Positions 52,926 through 62,602 are shown, counted from the first letter of the stretch. The stretch: 64,000 nucleotides of DNA from Brasilonema sennae CENA114 (GCF_006968745.1 NZ_CP030118.1:3670674-3734673), one strand, 5' to 3'. Notes: generated by a model not told the origin, from the letters alone. Made by a program: numbers and translations.

Positions 52926-53512
52926 ACATGCATCTGCTGTAAGTAGTATGTCCGTTTTAACTTTTATCAGATTTCCCAACTCTTTAAACTTACCTGTGTG
53001 CTCTAAAGTTATCAGGTCAAGTATCACGGAAATTGGAAGGCGCAAGCTCCGCAATGATATTGTTTGATAACAAACTAAAAAAAGCCTAACAATTTCCGCG
53101 TTTTGCAATCAAAACTAGTATCATTAAGTGTTAACGTTCTCTGAACCGAATATTAATTAAGTATTTATGCTTACCTTTCCTCAGATTCAACAGTCCAAGT
53201 GTTGATGCTTGTGCAAAGCAACTGATAAGGTAGTTAAAAGGGAAAGTCTACCAAACACACATCCAATTGAGTTGATTTTTTTCAATTCATGCCAAAAAAT
53301 CTAAATGATAGATATGGTTTACAAACAGAATATTCAGTTAAGCTATCAATTGTCTCTCTATGCAAGAGCTAGAGAATGTACAAAATGTAGTTTAATAGAG
53401 GTTTGTTTAAAGTTTTGATAAAAGCTTTAACAAAACTCATACCAAAAGCTTATGTATATTTTTTATAACTATTTTCGGTTAAAGCTGTCTAATCTGTGGT
53501 GATAAGATTGCC
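52926..53512. other. Upstream region of prs
   Basis: 587 bp, AT-rich, without a supported gene. It must contain the prs promoter. I see no strong hairpin, riboswitch or repeat beyond the R3 copy at its left edge. Confidence 0.4.
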
Positions 53513-54553
53513 ATGAATGCACATCGAGGATCTGCTGTGCTCACTTCTGCAACACTAAAAGTGCAGCCAATTGCAACAGGACTAGCTGAAAATACTCGCC
53601 TGCGGCTGTTATCTGGCTCTGCCAACGTACCTTTGTCCCAAGAAGTTGCTCGTTACCTGGGCATGGATTTGGGACCAATGATTCGCAAACGATTTGCGGA
53701 TGGAGAACTATACATTCAAATCCAAGAATCAATCCGGGGTTGTGATGTTTATCTCATCCAACCCGGTTGTAATCCTGTCAATGACAATTTGATGGAATTG
53801 CTGATTATAATCGATGCCTGCCGGCGTGCTTCTGCACGGCAAGTCACTGCAGTCATTCCCTATTATGGTTATGCCCGCGCTGACCGAAAAACCGCAGGAA
53901 GAGAGTCCATCACCGCCAAATTGGTAGCAAATCTCATTACAGAAGCAGGTGCTAACCGTATTCTTGCTATGGATTTGCACTCCGCTCAGATTCAAGGTTA
54001 TTTCGACATACCACTAGATCATGTTTATGGTTCTCCAGTTTTGCTGGACTATCTAGCAAGCAAAGAACTGCCTGACTTAGTGGTAGTTTCCCCAGATGTT
54101 GGTGGTGTAGCGCGAGCCAGGGCATTTGCTAAAAAGCTCAACGATGCACCACTGGCGATTATAGATAAACGTCGTCAGGCTCACAACGTTGCCGAAGTCT
54201 TAAATGTCATTGGTGATGTTAAGGGCAAAACAGCAGTGCTTGTGGATGACATGATAGACACTGCTGGTACTATTGCTGCAGGGGCAAAACTTCTGCGTGA
54301 AGAAGGGGCGCGTCAGGTTTATGCTTGTGCCACTCACGCAGTGTTTTCACCAACAGCAATTGAGCGGCTCTCAAGTGGGTTATTTGAGGAAGTGATTGTT
54401 ACAAATACGATTCCAATCCCAGAAACCGATGCTTCCGGTAAGTCGCTGGGCGAACGCTTTCCACAATTAGTTGTGCTGTCAGTAGCTAACTTACTTGGGG
54501 AAACTATCTGGCGGATTCACGAAGATAGTTCTGTAAGTAGTATGTTCCGTTAG
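53513..54553 (+). CDS. prs: Ribose-phosphate pyrophosphokinase
   Basis: A 346-residue enzyme making PRPP from ribose 5-phosphate and ATP for nucleotide, His and Trp synthesis. Class I signatures: RLRLLSGSANVPLSQEVARYLG, RFADGELYIQI, DACRRASARQVTAVIPYYGYARADRKTAGRESI, MDLHSAQIQGYFDIPLDHVYG, PDVGGVARARAFAKKL and the PRPP loop AVLVDDMIDTAGTI. It carries an N-terminal extension of about 25 residues, as I recall for cyanobacterial Prs. A strong rho-independent terminator follows. It is monocistronic. Confidence 0.96.
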   Translation: MNAHRGSAVLTSATLKVQPIATGLAENTRLRLLSGSANVPLSQEVARYLGMDLGPMIRKRFADGELYIQIQESIRGCDVYLIQPGCNPVNDNLMELLIIIDACRRASARQVTAVIPYYGYARADRKTAGRESITAKLVANLITEAGANRILAMDLHSAQIQGYFDIPLDHVYGSPVLLDYLASKELPDLVVVSPDVGGVARARAFAKKLNDAPLAIIDKRRQAHNVAEVLNVIGDVKGKTAVLVDDMIDTAGTIAAGAKLLREEGARQVYACATHAVFSPTAIERLSSGLFEEVIVTNTIPIPETDASGKSLGERFPQLVVLSVANLLGETIWRIHEDSSVSSMFR

Positions 54554-54600
54554 CACAAACAAAACAGTTATCTTTAATTACAGTTGTGCATCAACTCAGG

Positions 54601-54650
54601 AGAATAAAGGATAAAGTTTTTAAAACTTCATCTTTTATTCTTTATTTTTG
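54601..54650 (+). terminator. Rho-independent terminator of prs
   Basis: A long hairpin: AGAATAAA, GGAT and AAAGTTTT on the left pair with AAAACTT, ATC and TTTATTCT on the right, around 54601-54641, and are followed by TTATTTTTG. It begins 48 bp after the prs stop. Confidence 0.75.
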
Positions 54651-54723
54651 TCAAAAATAATCATATGGCCAATACATTGGCTTACAAACATCTAGTCAAC
54701 TTTAGTCTAAACTCCAGTTACTA

Positions 54724-55060
54724 AGGGTAATGGAATGCCTTTAGCGAACTGCACAACTCCAGCCAATGGAAACGAGAAAAAAGAAATATTACCACTACTA
54801 CACAAGTAATATAAAACTTTCAAATTAGAAAGAAGACGTAAAAAAGTGAAAGTCTTAGCGGCTGATAAAAGTTACAATTCACTCATATAAACGTGTTGCT
54901 TTACGCAAACGAGGAATTAGACCCCAAATACTAAAAAGAGTCTGAAAAACGAGAAAATCGAGGCAGATCAATTAAAATTTAAGTCCCAAGGTTCCAACAA
55001 GAACTTTACTCTTTGTTGTGTAAAATAAAATATGTGTTCTAAGTGTTCGATGGAAATGCC
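54724..55060 (+). pseudogene. Degraded IS5-type transposase
   Basis: Conceptual translation gives transposase pieces in shifting frames with stops: GNGMPLANCTTPANGNEKKEILPLL, then VKVLAADKSYNS (the LAADKGYDS active-site segment), then VALRKRGIRPQI, then KRENRGRSIKI and VPRFQQELYSL (normally KREKRGRPIK and PRFQQERTFA). At least three stops and one frameshift make it non-functional. The N-terminal part and element ends are not recognisable. Confidence 0.65.
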
Positions 55061-55212
55061 ACAAAATATCTTTTGATTCCTTTCTTGACATTGCAACTAT
55101 CCACATATGGATTTAAAGGATTTTATTCGTGGGATAGGTTCATAGATAGGGGGGAACAGAACGCTAGTAGGTATAGGTAGTTCACTCTTGACCAAATGCG
55201 TGGGGGCTGCAT

Positions 55213-55365
55213 TACACACACGGAGGACAGGGTTTTGCACGTCCGCAAAATCGGCGACACTTCTTAGCGCAAGTAGAAGAGTTTCTTGCCAAATACCTGG
55301 GCAGACGAGTAGAACCAATAGGTAATATACCTGGCAATTGGTGCAGTAATGAAGTAAGAATGTAG
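55213..55365 (+). pseudogene. C-terminal fragment of an S9 prolyl oligopeptidase-like peptidase
   Basis: The + strand reads YTHGGQGFARPQNRRHF, then LAQVEEFLAKYLGRRVEPIG and NIPGNWCSNEVRM before TAG. This matches the conserved tail of S9 (acylaminoacyl/prolyl oligopeptidase) enzymes, normally DEGHGFARPENRxxFYxxxExFLAKxLGG. The catalytic His is Gln here, and no upstream part of the gene remains in frame, so it is a relic. Confidence 0.55.
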
Positions 55366-55481
55366 CAACTTAGAATTCACATCAACAAACAAAAAGACAA
55401 TCCAGCAATCAAACTGGAATTAGATCTAGGATTGTCTTAATGACACTGGAAAACAAAATTTTTGGGAAGAGGTTTACAACT

Positions 55482-55721
55482 ATGTCAACTTTGGCACTTA
55501 CACCTGATAATGTCGAAACCGTTTTAGATGAAATGCGCCCTTATCTCATATCTGATGGCGGTAATGTGGAACTGGTAGAACTTGATGGTCCGGTTGTTAA
55601 ACTACGGTTACAAGGTGCTTGTGGTTCTTGTCCCAGTTCCACTATGACTTTGAGAATGGGGATTGAACGTCGTCTAAGAGAAATGATTCCGGAAATTGCA
55701 GAAGTGGAGCAAGTGATGTAG
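55482..55721 (+). CDS. NifU-like Fe-S scaffold protein (NfuA/CnfU type)
   Basis: A 79-residue single-domain Nfu protein that assembles and hands on Fe-S clusters, an important scaffold in cyanobacteria and plastids. The motif is complete: [26 protein letters not shown] then [25 protein letters not shown], with the CxxC that binds a bridging cluster between monomers. The frame opens at 55440, but ATG 55482 ([11 protein letters not shown]) has AAGAGG eight bases upstream and gives the family's normal start. It is monocistronic, downstream of gene relics. Confidence 0.93.
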   Translation: MSTLALTPDNVETVLDEMRPYLISDGGNVELVELDGPVVKLRLQGACGSCPSSTMTLRMGIERRLREMIPEIAEVEQVM

Positions 55722-55789
55722 ACAATATATGACGGGGGGATAACAAGAGCGAGGGAAAGAAGGGAGAGAGAATTTTCCCTGACGCTTCG

Positions 55790-55890
55790 GGTATCTCCTG
55801 CACCAGACGCTACGCGTATCTCCTACGGAGACGCTGCGCGAACGCTCTTAGCGTGCGCTTGCGCTTACGCAGTCGCCTACGGAGGAGCCA
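55790..55890. repeat. GC-rich dispersed repeat (R3-related)
   Basis: Contains GACGCTACGCGTATCTCCTACGG, GAGACGCTGCGCGAACG and CTTACGCAGTCGCCTACGG, sharing the CTGCGCGAACG and TACGCGTATC words with R3. It merges on its right with an R1-like copy. Confidence 0.5.
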
Positions 55891-55936
55891 GTACTGCGGG
55901 AGGGTTTCCCTGGTGCAGGTATCTGGCGTTGGAAAG
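55883..55936 (+). repeat. Dispersed repeat family R1, diverged copy 3
   Basis: GGAGCCAGT, GCGGGAGGGTTTCCC and ATCTGGCGTTGG occur in the same order as in 22273-22324, with short insertions. It lies about 80 bp before the GH57 start. Confidence 0.45.
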
Positions 55937-56013
55937 CGGTCATTCGCGCTGTCTGACTCCCTCATTCCCGCACTCCCTCTATCTCCCCATCACTCTATCT
56001 ACTGATCACAAGT

Positions 56014-58242
56014 ATGTCTCATCCTCTCTACGTCGCTTTCATTTGGCATCAACATCAACCGCTGTACAAATCTCCCACCAAAGCGCAGTCAGGTTCTCAG
56101 TATTATCATTTACCTTGGGTGCGTTTGCATGGTACAAAGGACTATCTCGATCTGATACTGATTTTAGAGCGCTATCCTCGGTTGCACCAAACAGTCAATT
56201 TGGTACCATCGCTAATATTGCAGCTTGAAGATTACATCGCTGGCACTGCCTTTGACCCTTATTTGGAACTTACCCTCAGACCAACTGAGCAGCTTTGTGA
56301 CCAACACAAACGATTTATCATAGAGCATTTTTTTGACGGTAATCACCACAATCTGATTGACCCCCATCCCCGTTACGCCGAGTTGTATAACACAAGACTT
56401 GACGAAGGCGAAGCTTGGTGTTTCACAAATTGGCAGGAGCAAGATTATAGTGATTTGTTAGCTTGGCACAATCTCGCGTGGATAGACCCTATGTTTTGGG
56501 ATGACCCAGAAATTGCAGCTTGGTTAAAGCAGGGTCGAAATTTTACTTTGGGCGATCGCCAGCGAATTTACTCAAAACAGCGAGAAATTCTTGGCCGCAT
56601 CATACCACAGCATAAGGCAATGCAGAATACAGGGCAGTTAGAAGTTACAACTTCGCCCTACACTCACCCCATCTTGCCCTTACTAGCCGATACTAACTCT
56701 GGTCGTGTCGCGGTGCCTGATATGACATTACCAAAATCTCGGTTTCAGTGGGCAGAAGATATTCCTCGGCATCTGCAAAAAGCTTGGGATTTGTACATTG
56801 ATAGATTTGGAACCACGCCACGTGGTTTGTGGCCCTCGGAACAATCCGTCAGCCCCGAGATATTGCCGGATATTATTAATCAAGGATTTAAGTGGATTTG
56901 CTCAGATGAAACAGTGTTGGGCAGCACGCTCAAACAGTTTTTTCACCGCGATGGTGCGGGAAATGTCCAAAACCCGGAATTACTGTACAAACCATACCGA
57001 TTGCAAACACCAGCTGGTGATGTGTCTATTGTCTTTCGGGACCACAGATTATCAGATTTGATTGGCTTTACGTACGGTTCCATGCCAGCAAAACAAGCAG
57101 CGGCGGATCTTGTGGGGCATCTGCAGGCGATCGCCCGAATGCAACGCGATAGACAAAGCGAACAACCTTGGTTAGTAACGATTGCCTTGGATGGTGAAAA
57201 CTGCTGGGAATTTTATTCTCAAGATGGCAAACCTTTCTTAGATGCTTTGTATCAAACCCTCAGCAACGAACAACGTATAAAACTCGTTACCGTCTCAGAA
57301 TTTCTTGAACAGTTTCCGCCAACAGCCACTATCCCAGGAGAGCAACTGCACAGTGGTTCTTGGGTAGATGGTAGCTTTACCACTTGGATCGGCGATCCTG
57401 CTAAAAATCGCGCGTGGGATTACTTAACCCAAGCCAGAGCAACTTTAGCCAATCATCCAGAAGCAACAGAAGAAAACAACCCTGAAGCATGGGAAGCTTT
57501 ATATGCAGCAGAGGGTTCTGATTGGTTTTGGTGGTTCGGTGCGGGGCATTCCTCTAATCAGGATGCGATGTTTGACCAGTTATTTCGAGAGCACTTGTAC
57601 GGAATATATAAGGCGTTAAATGAACCGATACCACCTTATCTGCGCCAACCTGTAGAAGTTCATGAGGCGAGCGCTAATTCTCGTCCAAAAAGCTTTATTC
57701 ATCCAATCATAGATGGCAAAGGCGATGAGCAAGACTGGGACAAAGCCGGACGCATAGAAGTTGGCGGCGCACGCGGAACAATGCACAATAGCAGTCCTAT
57801 TCAACGGCTTTGGTACGGAGTGGATCATGTGAATTTTTATTTGCGCTTAGACTTCAAAACAGCCATTAAACTAGGGGAGGATGTGCCACCAGAATTGAAT
57901 TTACTGTGGTATTATCCTGACAAAACGATGCACAACAGTCCTGCTCCCTTAGCACAAGTGCCGGATACATCTCCAATGAATTATCTGTTCCACCACCATT
58001 TGGAGATTAATTTGTTAACGCAATCGATTCAGTTTCAAGAAGCTGGCGAGCAGAATCAATGGTATCCGCGTGCTAGTCGTGCTCAAGTCGCTTTAAACAA
58101 ATGTTTGGAATTGGCAGTTCCTTGGGCAGATTTGCAAATTCCTCCAGATTCTCCCTTACACTTGATTTTGGTGCTTTCGGAGGAAGGACATTTCTGCGAT
58201 TATCTTCCAGAAAATGCTTTGATTCCAATTGAACTACCTTAA
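56014..58242 (+). CDS. Glycoside hydrolase family 57 (alpha-amylase/amylopullulanase type)
   Basis: A 742-residue cytoplasmic enzyme of glycogen or alpha-glucan metabolism. GH57 conserved regions are visible: FIWHQHQP at the start, TTSPYTHPILPLLADT, GLWPSEQSVSPEIL with the nucleophile Glu, WICSDETVLG, and FRDHRLSDLIGF with the acid/base Asp, then ALDGENCWEFY. A C-terminal beta domain of about 190 residues (HPIIDGKGDEQDWDKAGRI; LWYGVDHVNFYLRLDF) resembles the DOMON/glucodextranase-like domain common in this cyanobacterial subfamily. Hydrolase versus transglycosylase specificity cannot be settled. The ATG at 56014 fits the family start MSHPLYVAFIWH. A strong terminator follows. Confidence 0.92.
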   Translation: MSHPLYVAFIWHQHQPLYKSPTKAQSGSQYYHLPWVRLHGTKDYLDLILILERYPRLHQTVNLVPSLILQLEDYIAGTAFDPYLELTLRPTEQLCDQHKRFIIEHFFDGNHHNLIDPHPRYAELYNTRLDEGEAWCFTNWQEQDYSDLLAWHNLAWIDPMFWDDPEIAAWLKQGRNFTLGDRQRIYSKQREILGRIIPQHKAMQNTGQLEVTTSPYTHPILPLLADTNSGRVAVPDMTLPKSRFQWAEDIPRHLQKAWDLYIDRFGTTPRGLWPSEQSVSPEILPDIINQGFKWICSDETVLGSTLKQFFHRDGAGNVQNPELLYKPYRLQTPAGDVSIVFRDHRLSDLIGFTYGSMPAKQAAADLVGHLQAIARMQRDRQSEQPWLVTIALDGENCWEFYSQDGKPFLDALYQTLSNEQRIKLVTVSEFLEQFPPTATIPGEQLHSGSWVDGSFTTWIGDPAKNRAWDYLTQARATLANHPEATEENNPEAWEALYAAEGSDWFWWFGAGHSSNQDAMFDQLFREHLYGIYKALNEPIPPYLRQPVEVHEASANSRPKSFIHPIIDGKGDEQDWDKAGRIEVGGARGTMHNSSPIQRLWYGVDHVNFYLRLDFKTAIKLGEDVPPELNLLWYYPDKTMHNSPAPLAQVPDTSPMNYLFHHHLEINLLTQSIQFQEAGEQNQWYPRASRAQVALNKCLELAVPWADLQIPPDSPLHLILVLSEEGHFCDYLPENALIPIELP

Positions 58243-58244
58243 GT

Positions 58245-58286
58245 AAAAAAAAGGGGTTTAGGGGTTTCTCTACACCCCTTTTTTTC
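58245..58286 (+). terminator. Rho-independent terminator of the GH57 gene
   Basis: AAAAAAAAGGGGT pairs with ACCCCTTTTTTT around a 14-nt loop, beginning right after the GH57 stop and ending in a T-run. The A/T symmetry allows it to act on both strands. Confidence 0.85.
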
Positions 58287-58444
58287 ACTTGTGTTCGTGT
58301 AGCGTATCTGTAAAACTTTTTCTGCTATAGCTATCGCCAACTCTATTAGGACGTAGGGAACGCTTAACGCTTAAGAGGAAATGCTTACTCAGATCTTGCA
58401 CCTGGAAAAATTAATGTCAAAACCACAACTACGTGCAAGCGGAA

Positions 58445-58666
58445 TCAATCGCTCAATTTTAAATTGTTGCCCAAAACTTTTTCGAGATGGCGGTTTCCTA
58501 CGAATTCATAACCTTCAACCTTCTTTCCCAAAATCAAAGACTCAAGCTGCTTGAACTTACCAATTTCTACAGGTAACTCACTCAACTTCTGTCCCGACAA
58601 GTCTAACTCTCGCCTACCCTCAGCCATCGCGCAATGTATCAGTACCAATAACTCATCCTGCGTCAT
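58445..58666 (-). pseudogene. Truncated LRR/Roco-type protein, N-terminal fragment
   Basis: 73 codons: MTQDELLVLIHCAMAEGRRELDLSGQKLSELPVEIGKFKQLESLIL. This is the standard opening of cyanobacterial leucine-rich-repeat Roc-COR (Roco) GTPases. After one and a half LRRs the sequence changes to KKVEGYEFVGNRHLEKVLG and stops; the remaining LRRs and GTPase are missing. It is probably a remnant of a deleted gene, though a small protein could still be made. Confidence 0.6.
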
Positions 58667-58853
58667 AATTCCAAAGAAAAGGGTAAAAGGAAAAAAGATT
58701 GATGAAGATTATTTGACTGGAGTTTTTAGTGGATCATGAACTTTGAGTTCAGGACTAAGGATGAAAATAAGTACACTTGAAGTAATACTAATTTAATATG
58801 AAGTTGTATCAGTTACCAGCGAGCAGTTATCAGTTGTTACTGTTCACTGTTAA

Positions 58854-58906
58854 GCGTTTCCTAGCTCGACGAGTCAATTCACAAAATCAAACCGGATTCC
58901 TTAGCT
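58854..58906. repeat. Dispersed repeat (TCAATTCACAAAATCAAAC type)
   Basis: GCGTTTCCTAGCTCGACGAG followed directly by TCAATTCACAAAATCAAACC and GGATTCCTTAG. The two halves occur separately, slightly diverged, at about 14795 and 14924. The rest of the 494-bp gap (58667-59160) is AT-rich and holds nothing else I can support. Confidence 0.5.
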
Positions 58907-59160
58907 GCGATGCTTTGCAGCTTGTGATCTTGAGTAATTAATAAACTTTTCTATGTAGATATGCGTATAACTATGTTTTGAAACAAAAGATGAGTTTTGT
59001 TTACACAAATCACCGTAGTACTGATACTAATACGTAAAATTATCATAATAAAAAATATTAGAATTTTATTGACATTTTGTATAATAAGAGTAAGGATAAA
59101 TCATCATGAAATTTTTAAGGAATAACTGAAGCGTAATTTATCACGCAGTCGTGCCTACCA

Positions 59161-61248
59161 ATGATGATCTGCTGCCTTAATCCTGATTGTTCAAATCCCG
59201 TGAATGCCAGTGGAAAAAAGTTTTGCAGAACGTGCAGCACTCCACTGATAGCATTGCTACGAAATCGCTTCCATATTATTAAAGTTCTTTCTGACGAGGG
59301 CGGATTTGGTAGAACTTATTTAGCAGAAGATGTAGATAAATTAAATGAACGATGTGTTGTCAAGCAGTTAGCACCAAGAATCCAGGGAACTTGGGCACTA
59401 AAAAAAGCAATAGAATTGTTTGAAAAAGAAGCTCAGCGGCTACAAGAACTTGGAACACATTCTCAAATTCCAACGCTTTTAGCTTACTTTGAACAAGATA
59501 AATATCTGTATTTGGTACAACAGTTTATTGATGGTCAAAATTTGTTAACGGAACTCCAACACAAAAAAAAGTATAACTGTAGTGAAATAAAAAAAATATT
59601 GCTAGATTTACTACCGGTTCTCAAGTTTATCCATGAGCAAGGAGTGATTCATCGAGATATCAAGCCACAAAATATTATCCGCCGTCAAGCATCTTTATCC
59701 TCAACAACAGCGGTTTCAGGAATAGGCAAAAATCTAGTCCTGATTGATTTTGGTTCTGCAAAGCAGTTAACAGCACAAGCACAGATGAAAATCGGGACTT
59801 CGATTGGTTCACAAGGCTATTCCCCGATTGAACAAATCAGGGACGGTGCTGCTTATCCAGCTAGTGATTTGTTCGCTCTTGGGGCTACTTGCTTTCATTT
59901 ACTAACTGGAGTTTCCCCCTTTAAGTTATGGACAGAACTTGGATATAGCTGGGTAAAAGATTGGCAACAGTACCTGAGATATCCAATCACTGAAGAATTA
60001 ACAGAAGTTCTCCACAAGCTATTGCAAAAAGACATAGAGCATCGCTATCAATCAGCTCATCAAGTTCTTGGTGATTTGCTCATCAAGCACCAAAGACAAT
60101 CACCATCAACACCCGTAACTCAAATAAAGCGCATTAGGAAATTCTCAATTACTCAACTGCAATCTATATCAAAACCATATCTATCATTGAGAAATTTGCT
60201 GTTGGGTGGCAGTGCGATTATAGTATTTGCTTCTGGAGAATTTTGGTATCGACAATTCCATCGTTTGGAAATGACAAGATCCGTTAGTTGGAATCAGCAA
60301 AACACTAGCGCAACAAATCGAGAAATGATTTTTTCTCATAGTACACAGTCGGCTGCTTCAGAAAATTTTTTATTAGTTTCAACGGTCAAAGGATATACCA
60401 ACTCAATTTTGTCCGTCGCTATTAGCCCAGATAACAAGGCAATTGCTAGTAATAGCGATGATACAATTAAACTGTTGAGTTTGGTCACCGGACAAGAAAT
60501 TTCCACTTTTAGCGGTCATACCAACAGAGTTAATTTCATAAGCTTCAGTCCAGACGGATACTTTAGCGCGAGTGCTAGTGAAGATAAAACCATAAAAATT
60601 TGGAATCTGGCAACTGGACAACAAATCCGCACTATGTACGGGCATACTCACTCAGTCAATACCCTTGCTTTTAGTCATGATAGTAAGATACTTGCCGATG
60701 GCAGTGATGACAAAACCATTAAACTTTGGAATTTGGCAACAGCAGATGAAATACGTACACTAAAAGGACATTCTAGTTCAGTTCGGTCTGTAGCCTTTAG
60801 TCCCGACGATAATACCCTCGCCAGTGGTAGTTTTGACAAAACCATCAAACTGTGGGATTTGGCAACAGGACAGGAAATACGCACACTTGAAGGTCATTCT
60901 GGCAAAGTGACCTCTGTTGCATTTAGTCCTGATGGTAGAATAATTGCTAGTGGCAGTTTTGATCAGACGATCAAACTGTGGAATTTGGCAACAGGACACC
61001 TAATCCGCACACTTGAAGGTCATTCTGGCAAAGTGACCTCTATTGCATTTAGTCCTGATGGTAGAATACTCGCCAGTGGCAGTTTTGATCAGACGATTAA
61101 ACTGTGGAATTTGGCAACAGGACACCTAATCCGCACACTTGAAGGTCATTCCGACGGGATTCAATCTCTGGCGTTTAGTTCAGATGGAAAAACTCTTGTC
61201 AGTGGAGGTAACGATAAAACTATTAGGATTTGGCAAACCTCTCTTTAA
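59161..61248 (+). CDS. Zinc-ribbon Ser/Thr protein kinase with WD40 propeller
   Basis: 695 residues. An N-terminal zinc ribbon (CLNPDCSNP...KKFCRTCSTPL, four Cys) leads into a Hanks kinase at about 35-305: DEGGFGRTYLAED, catalytic Lys in CVVKQL, HRDIKPQNIIR, LIDFGSAKQ, GSQGYSPIEQ. One membrane span is at about 345-365 (LLLGGSAIIVFASGEFWY), and seven WD40 repeats follow from about 410 (GHxxxVxSVAFSPDGxxLASGSxDKTIKLWNLATG). Repeats 5 and 6 are nearly identical in DNA. The propeller is probably an extracytoplasmic ligand- or partner-binding module controlling the kinase. The start is ATG 59161; a second ATG follows at once. A WD40-only paralogue lies just downstream. Confidence 0.92.
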   Translation: MMICCLNPDCSNPVNASGKKFCRTCSTPLIALLRNRFHIIKVLSDEGGFGRTYLAEDVDKLNERCVVKQLAPRIQGTWALKKAIELFEKEAQRLQELGTHSQIPTLLAYFEQDKYLYLVQQFIDGQNLLTELQHKKKYNCSEIKKILLDLLPVLKFIHEQGVIHRDIKPQNIIRRQASLSSTTAVSGIGKNLVLIDFGSAKQLTAQAQMKIGTSIGSQGYSPIEQIRDGAAYPASDLFALGATCFHLLTGVSPFKLWTELGYSWVKDWQQYLRYPITEELTEVLHKLLQKDIEHRYQSAHQVLGDLLIKHQRQSPSTPVTQIKRIRKFSITQLQSISKPYLSLRNLLLGGSAIIVFASGEFWYRQFHRLEMTRSVSWNQQNTSATNREMIFSHSTQSAASENFLLVSTVKGYTNSILSVAISPDNKAIASNSDDTIKLLSLVTGQEISTFSGHTNRVNFISFSPDGYFSASASEDKTIKIWNLATGQQIRTMYGHTHSVNTLAFSHDSKILADGSDDKTIKLWNLATADEIRTLKGHSSSVRSVAFSPDDNTLASGSFDKTIKLWDLATGQEIRTLEGHSGKVTSVAFSPDGRIIASGSFDQTIKLWNLATGHLIRTLEGHSGKVTSIAFSPDGRILASGSFDQTIKLWNLATGHLIRTLEGHSDGIQSLAFSSDGKTLVSGGNDKTIRIWQTSL

Positions 61249-61438
61249 GTTTTTTGATTTTAAGGCTTTTCTGGTGTCAACACTACAGGAAATAAGTTAA
61301 AGCGTGATCATAAATCTGGAATATAATCGCTTCAATCATTAAGTAAACATATTCCCACACCAAAATTATGCTCTCTACTTCACAAAGGTAGCAATATGAG
61401 AGCAGCACAACTTTAGATCTTGCAAGGGTTCTGTGAAC

Positions 61439-62473
61439 ATGACTGATTCAAAAGTTAAAGTGTTGACGAGTGTGGCGATCGCACTTTTAGGATTTGGGTG
61501 TATTTGGTATTTTGAATCTTCCCACACTGCTATTAGTGCATCCTCTCACTATGGTGAACCTCAAACAACACCCTTGGAAAAATTTTCTGAAGCCTTTACC
61601 CTTCCCGGACACTCAGATTCAGTTTTAGCTGTTGCTGTTAGCCCTGATGGACACACACTTGTCAGTGTCAGTGGAGACAAAACTATCAAACTGTGGAATC
61701 TGCATACAGGTAAGGAAATCCGGACTCTAGTAGGGCATTCTGATTGGGTGAATTCAGTTGCATTTAGTCCTGATGGAAAGACTCTTGTAAGTGGAAGTGC
61801 TGATAGAACTATCAAGGTGTGGAATCTGGATACGGGAAAACAAATCAGGACTCTGACAGGACATTTAGCTTCAGTTCAAACTGTTGCTATTAGCCCTGAT
61901 GGTTCAACTCTTGCTAGTGGCAGTTGGGATCAAAGTATTAAATTGTGGAAATTGGCTACCGGTAAAATCATTCGTACCCTCAAAGGTGGTTGTGACGTAA
62001 TTAACACCGTTGCGTTTAGCCCAAATGGAAAGACTCTTGCTAGTGGTAACTATTTTGACAGCAGCATTAACTTATGGGATGTAGCTACAGGAAAGCCAAC
62101 TAAGACCCTCAGAGGTCACTCTCAAGCTGTTTCCTCCCTCACCTTCAGCCCAGATGGAAAAACCCTTATAAGTGGTAGTTGGGACAAGACGCTCAAATTG
62201 TGGGAAATTGCTACACAAAAAGAAATCACCACCCTTGTAGGACATGCTAATAGGGTTTTGTCTGTCGCTGTCAGTCCAGATGGGAAAATTATTGCCAGCA
62301 GTAGTTGGGACAAAACTATTAAACTTTGGAATGTAGCAATGGGAAAGCAAATAGCCAGCCTAACGGGGCATACCAATAGAATTTGGTCTGTGGCGTTTAG
62401 TCCAGATGGTAAGACTCTTGTTAGTGGTAGTTTTGATAAGACGATTAAAGTTTGGCACTTTGCGTCAAGATGA
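61439..62473 (+). CDS. Membrane-anchored WD40 repeat protein
   Basis: 344 residues. An N-terminal anchor or uncleaved signal (KVLTSVAIALLGFGCIWYF) is followed by seven WD40 repeats (GHSDSVLAVAVSPDGHTLVSVSGDKTIKLWNLHTG type) forming one complete propeller. It resembles the C-terminal half of the kinase-WD40 protein 190 bp upstream and probably arose from it or shares its ancestor. It could compete with or complement that propeller. A GTG at 61433 is two codons earlier; ATG 61439 has AAGGG at good distance. No enzymatic domain. Confidence 0.88.
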   Translation: MTDSKVKVLTSVAIALLGFGCIWYFESSHTAISASSHYGEPQTTPLEKFSEAFTLPGHSDSVLAVAVSPDGHTLVSVSGDKTIKLWNLHTGKEIRTLVGHSDWVNSVAFSPDGKTLVSGSADRTIKVWNLDTGKQIRTLTGHLASVQTVAISPDGSTLASGSWDQSIKLWKLATGKIIRTLKGGCDVINTVAFSPNGKTLASGNYFDSSINLWDVATGKPTKTLRGHSQAVSSLTFSPDGKTLISGSWDKTLKLWEIATQKEITTLVGHANRVLSVAVSPDGKIIASSSWDKTIKLWNVAMGKQIASLTGHTNRIWSVAFSPDGKTLVSGSFDKTIKVWHFASR

Positions 62474-62562
62474 TGAATAACTGGAGTTTACACTTCAGGG
62501 AATTTGCATTACGTACCCGGTAAGTATTATAGAAGAGTTCCAATTACTCTACATAAAACTAT

Positions 62563-62602
62563 CCGCTCTAGTTTTAGATCAGTTGACCTAGAACTAGAGC
62601 GG
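62563..62602. ncRNA. Strong hairpin of a structured intergenic element
   Basis: CCGCTCTAGTT (62563-62573) pairs perfectly with AACTAGAGCGG (62592-62602). A second imperfect long-range stem follows: 62609-62637 (GGGTC, CAAGTTGCA, GCCGG) with 62728-62752 (CCGGC, TGCAACTTG, GACCC). The compensatory layout suggests a folded RNA of 200-250 nt between the WD40 gene and xseA. Strand and identity unknown. Confidence 0.45.

Noticed and set aside
55097..55318. A 73-codon minus-strand ORF between the transposase relic and nfu
   Set aside because: The opposite strand in this stretch reads as a peptidase C-terminal relic. The minus frame has no recognisable features.
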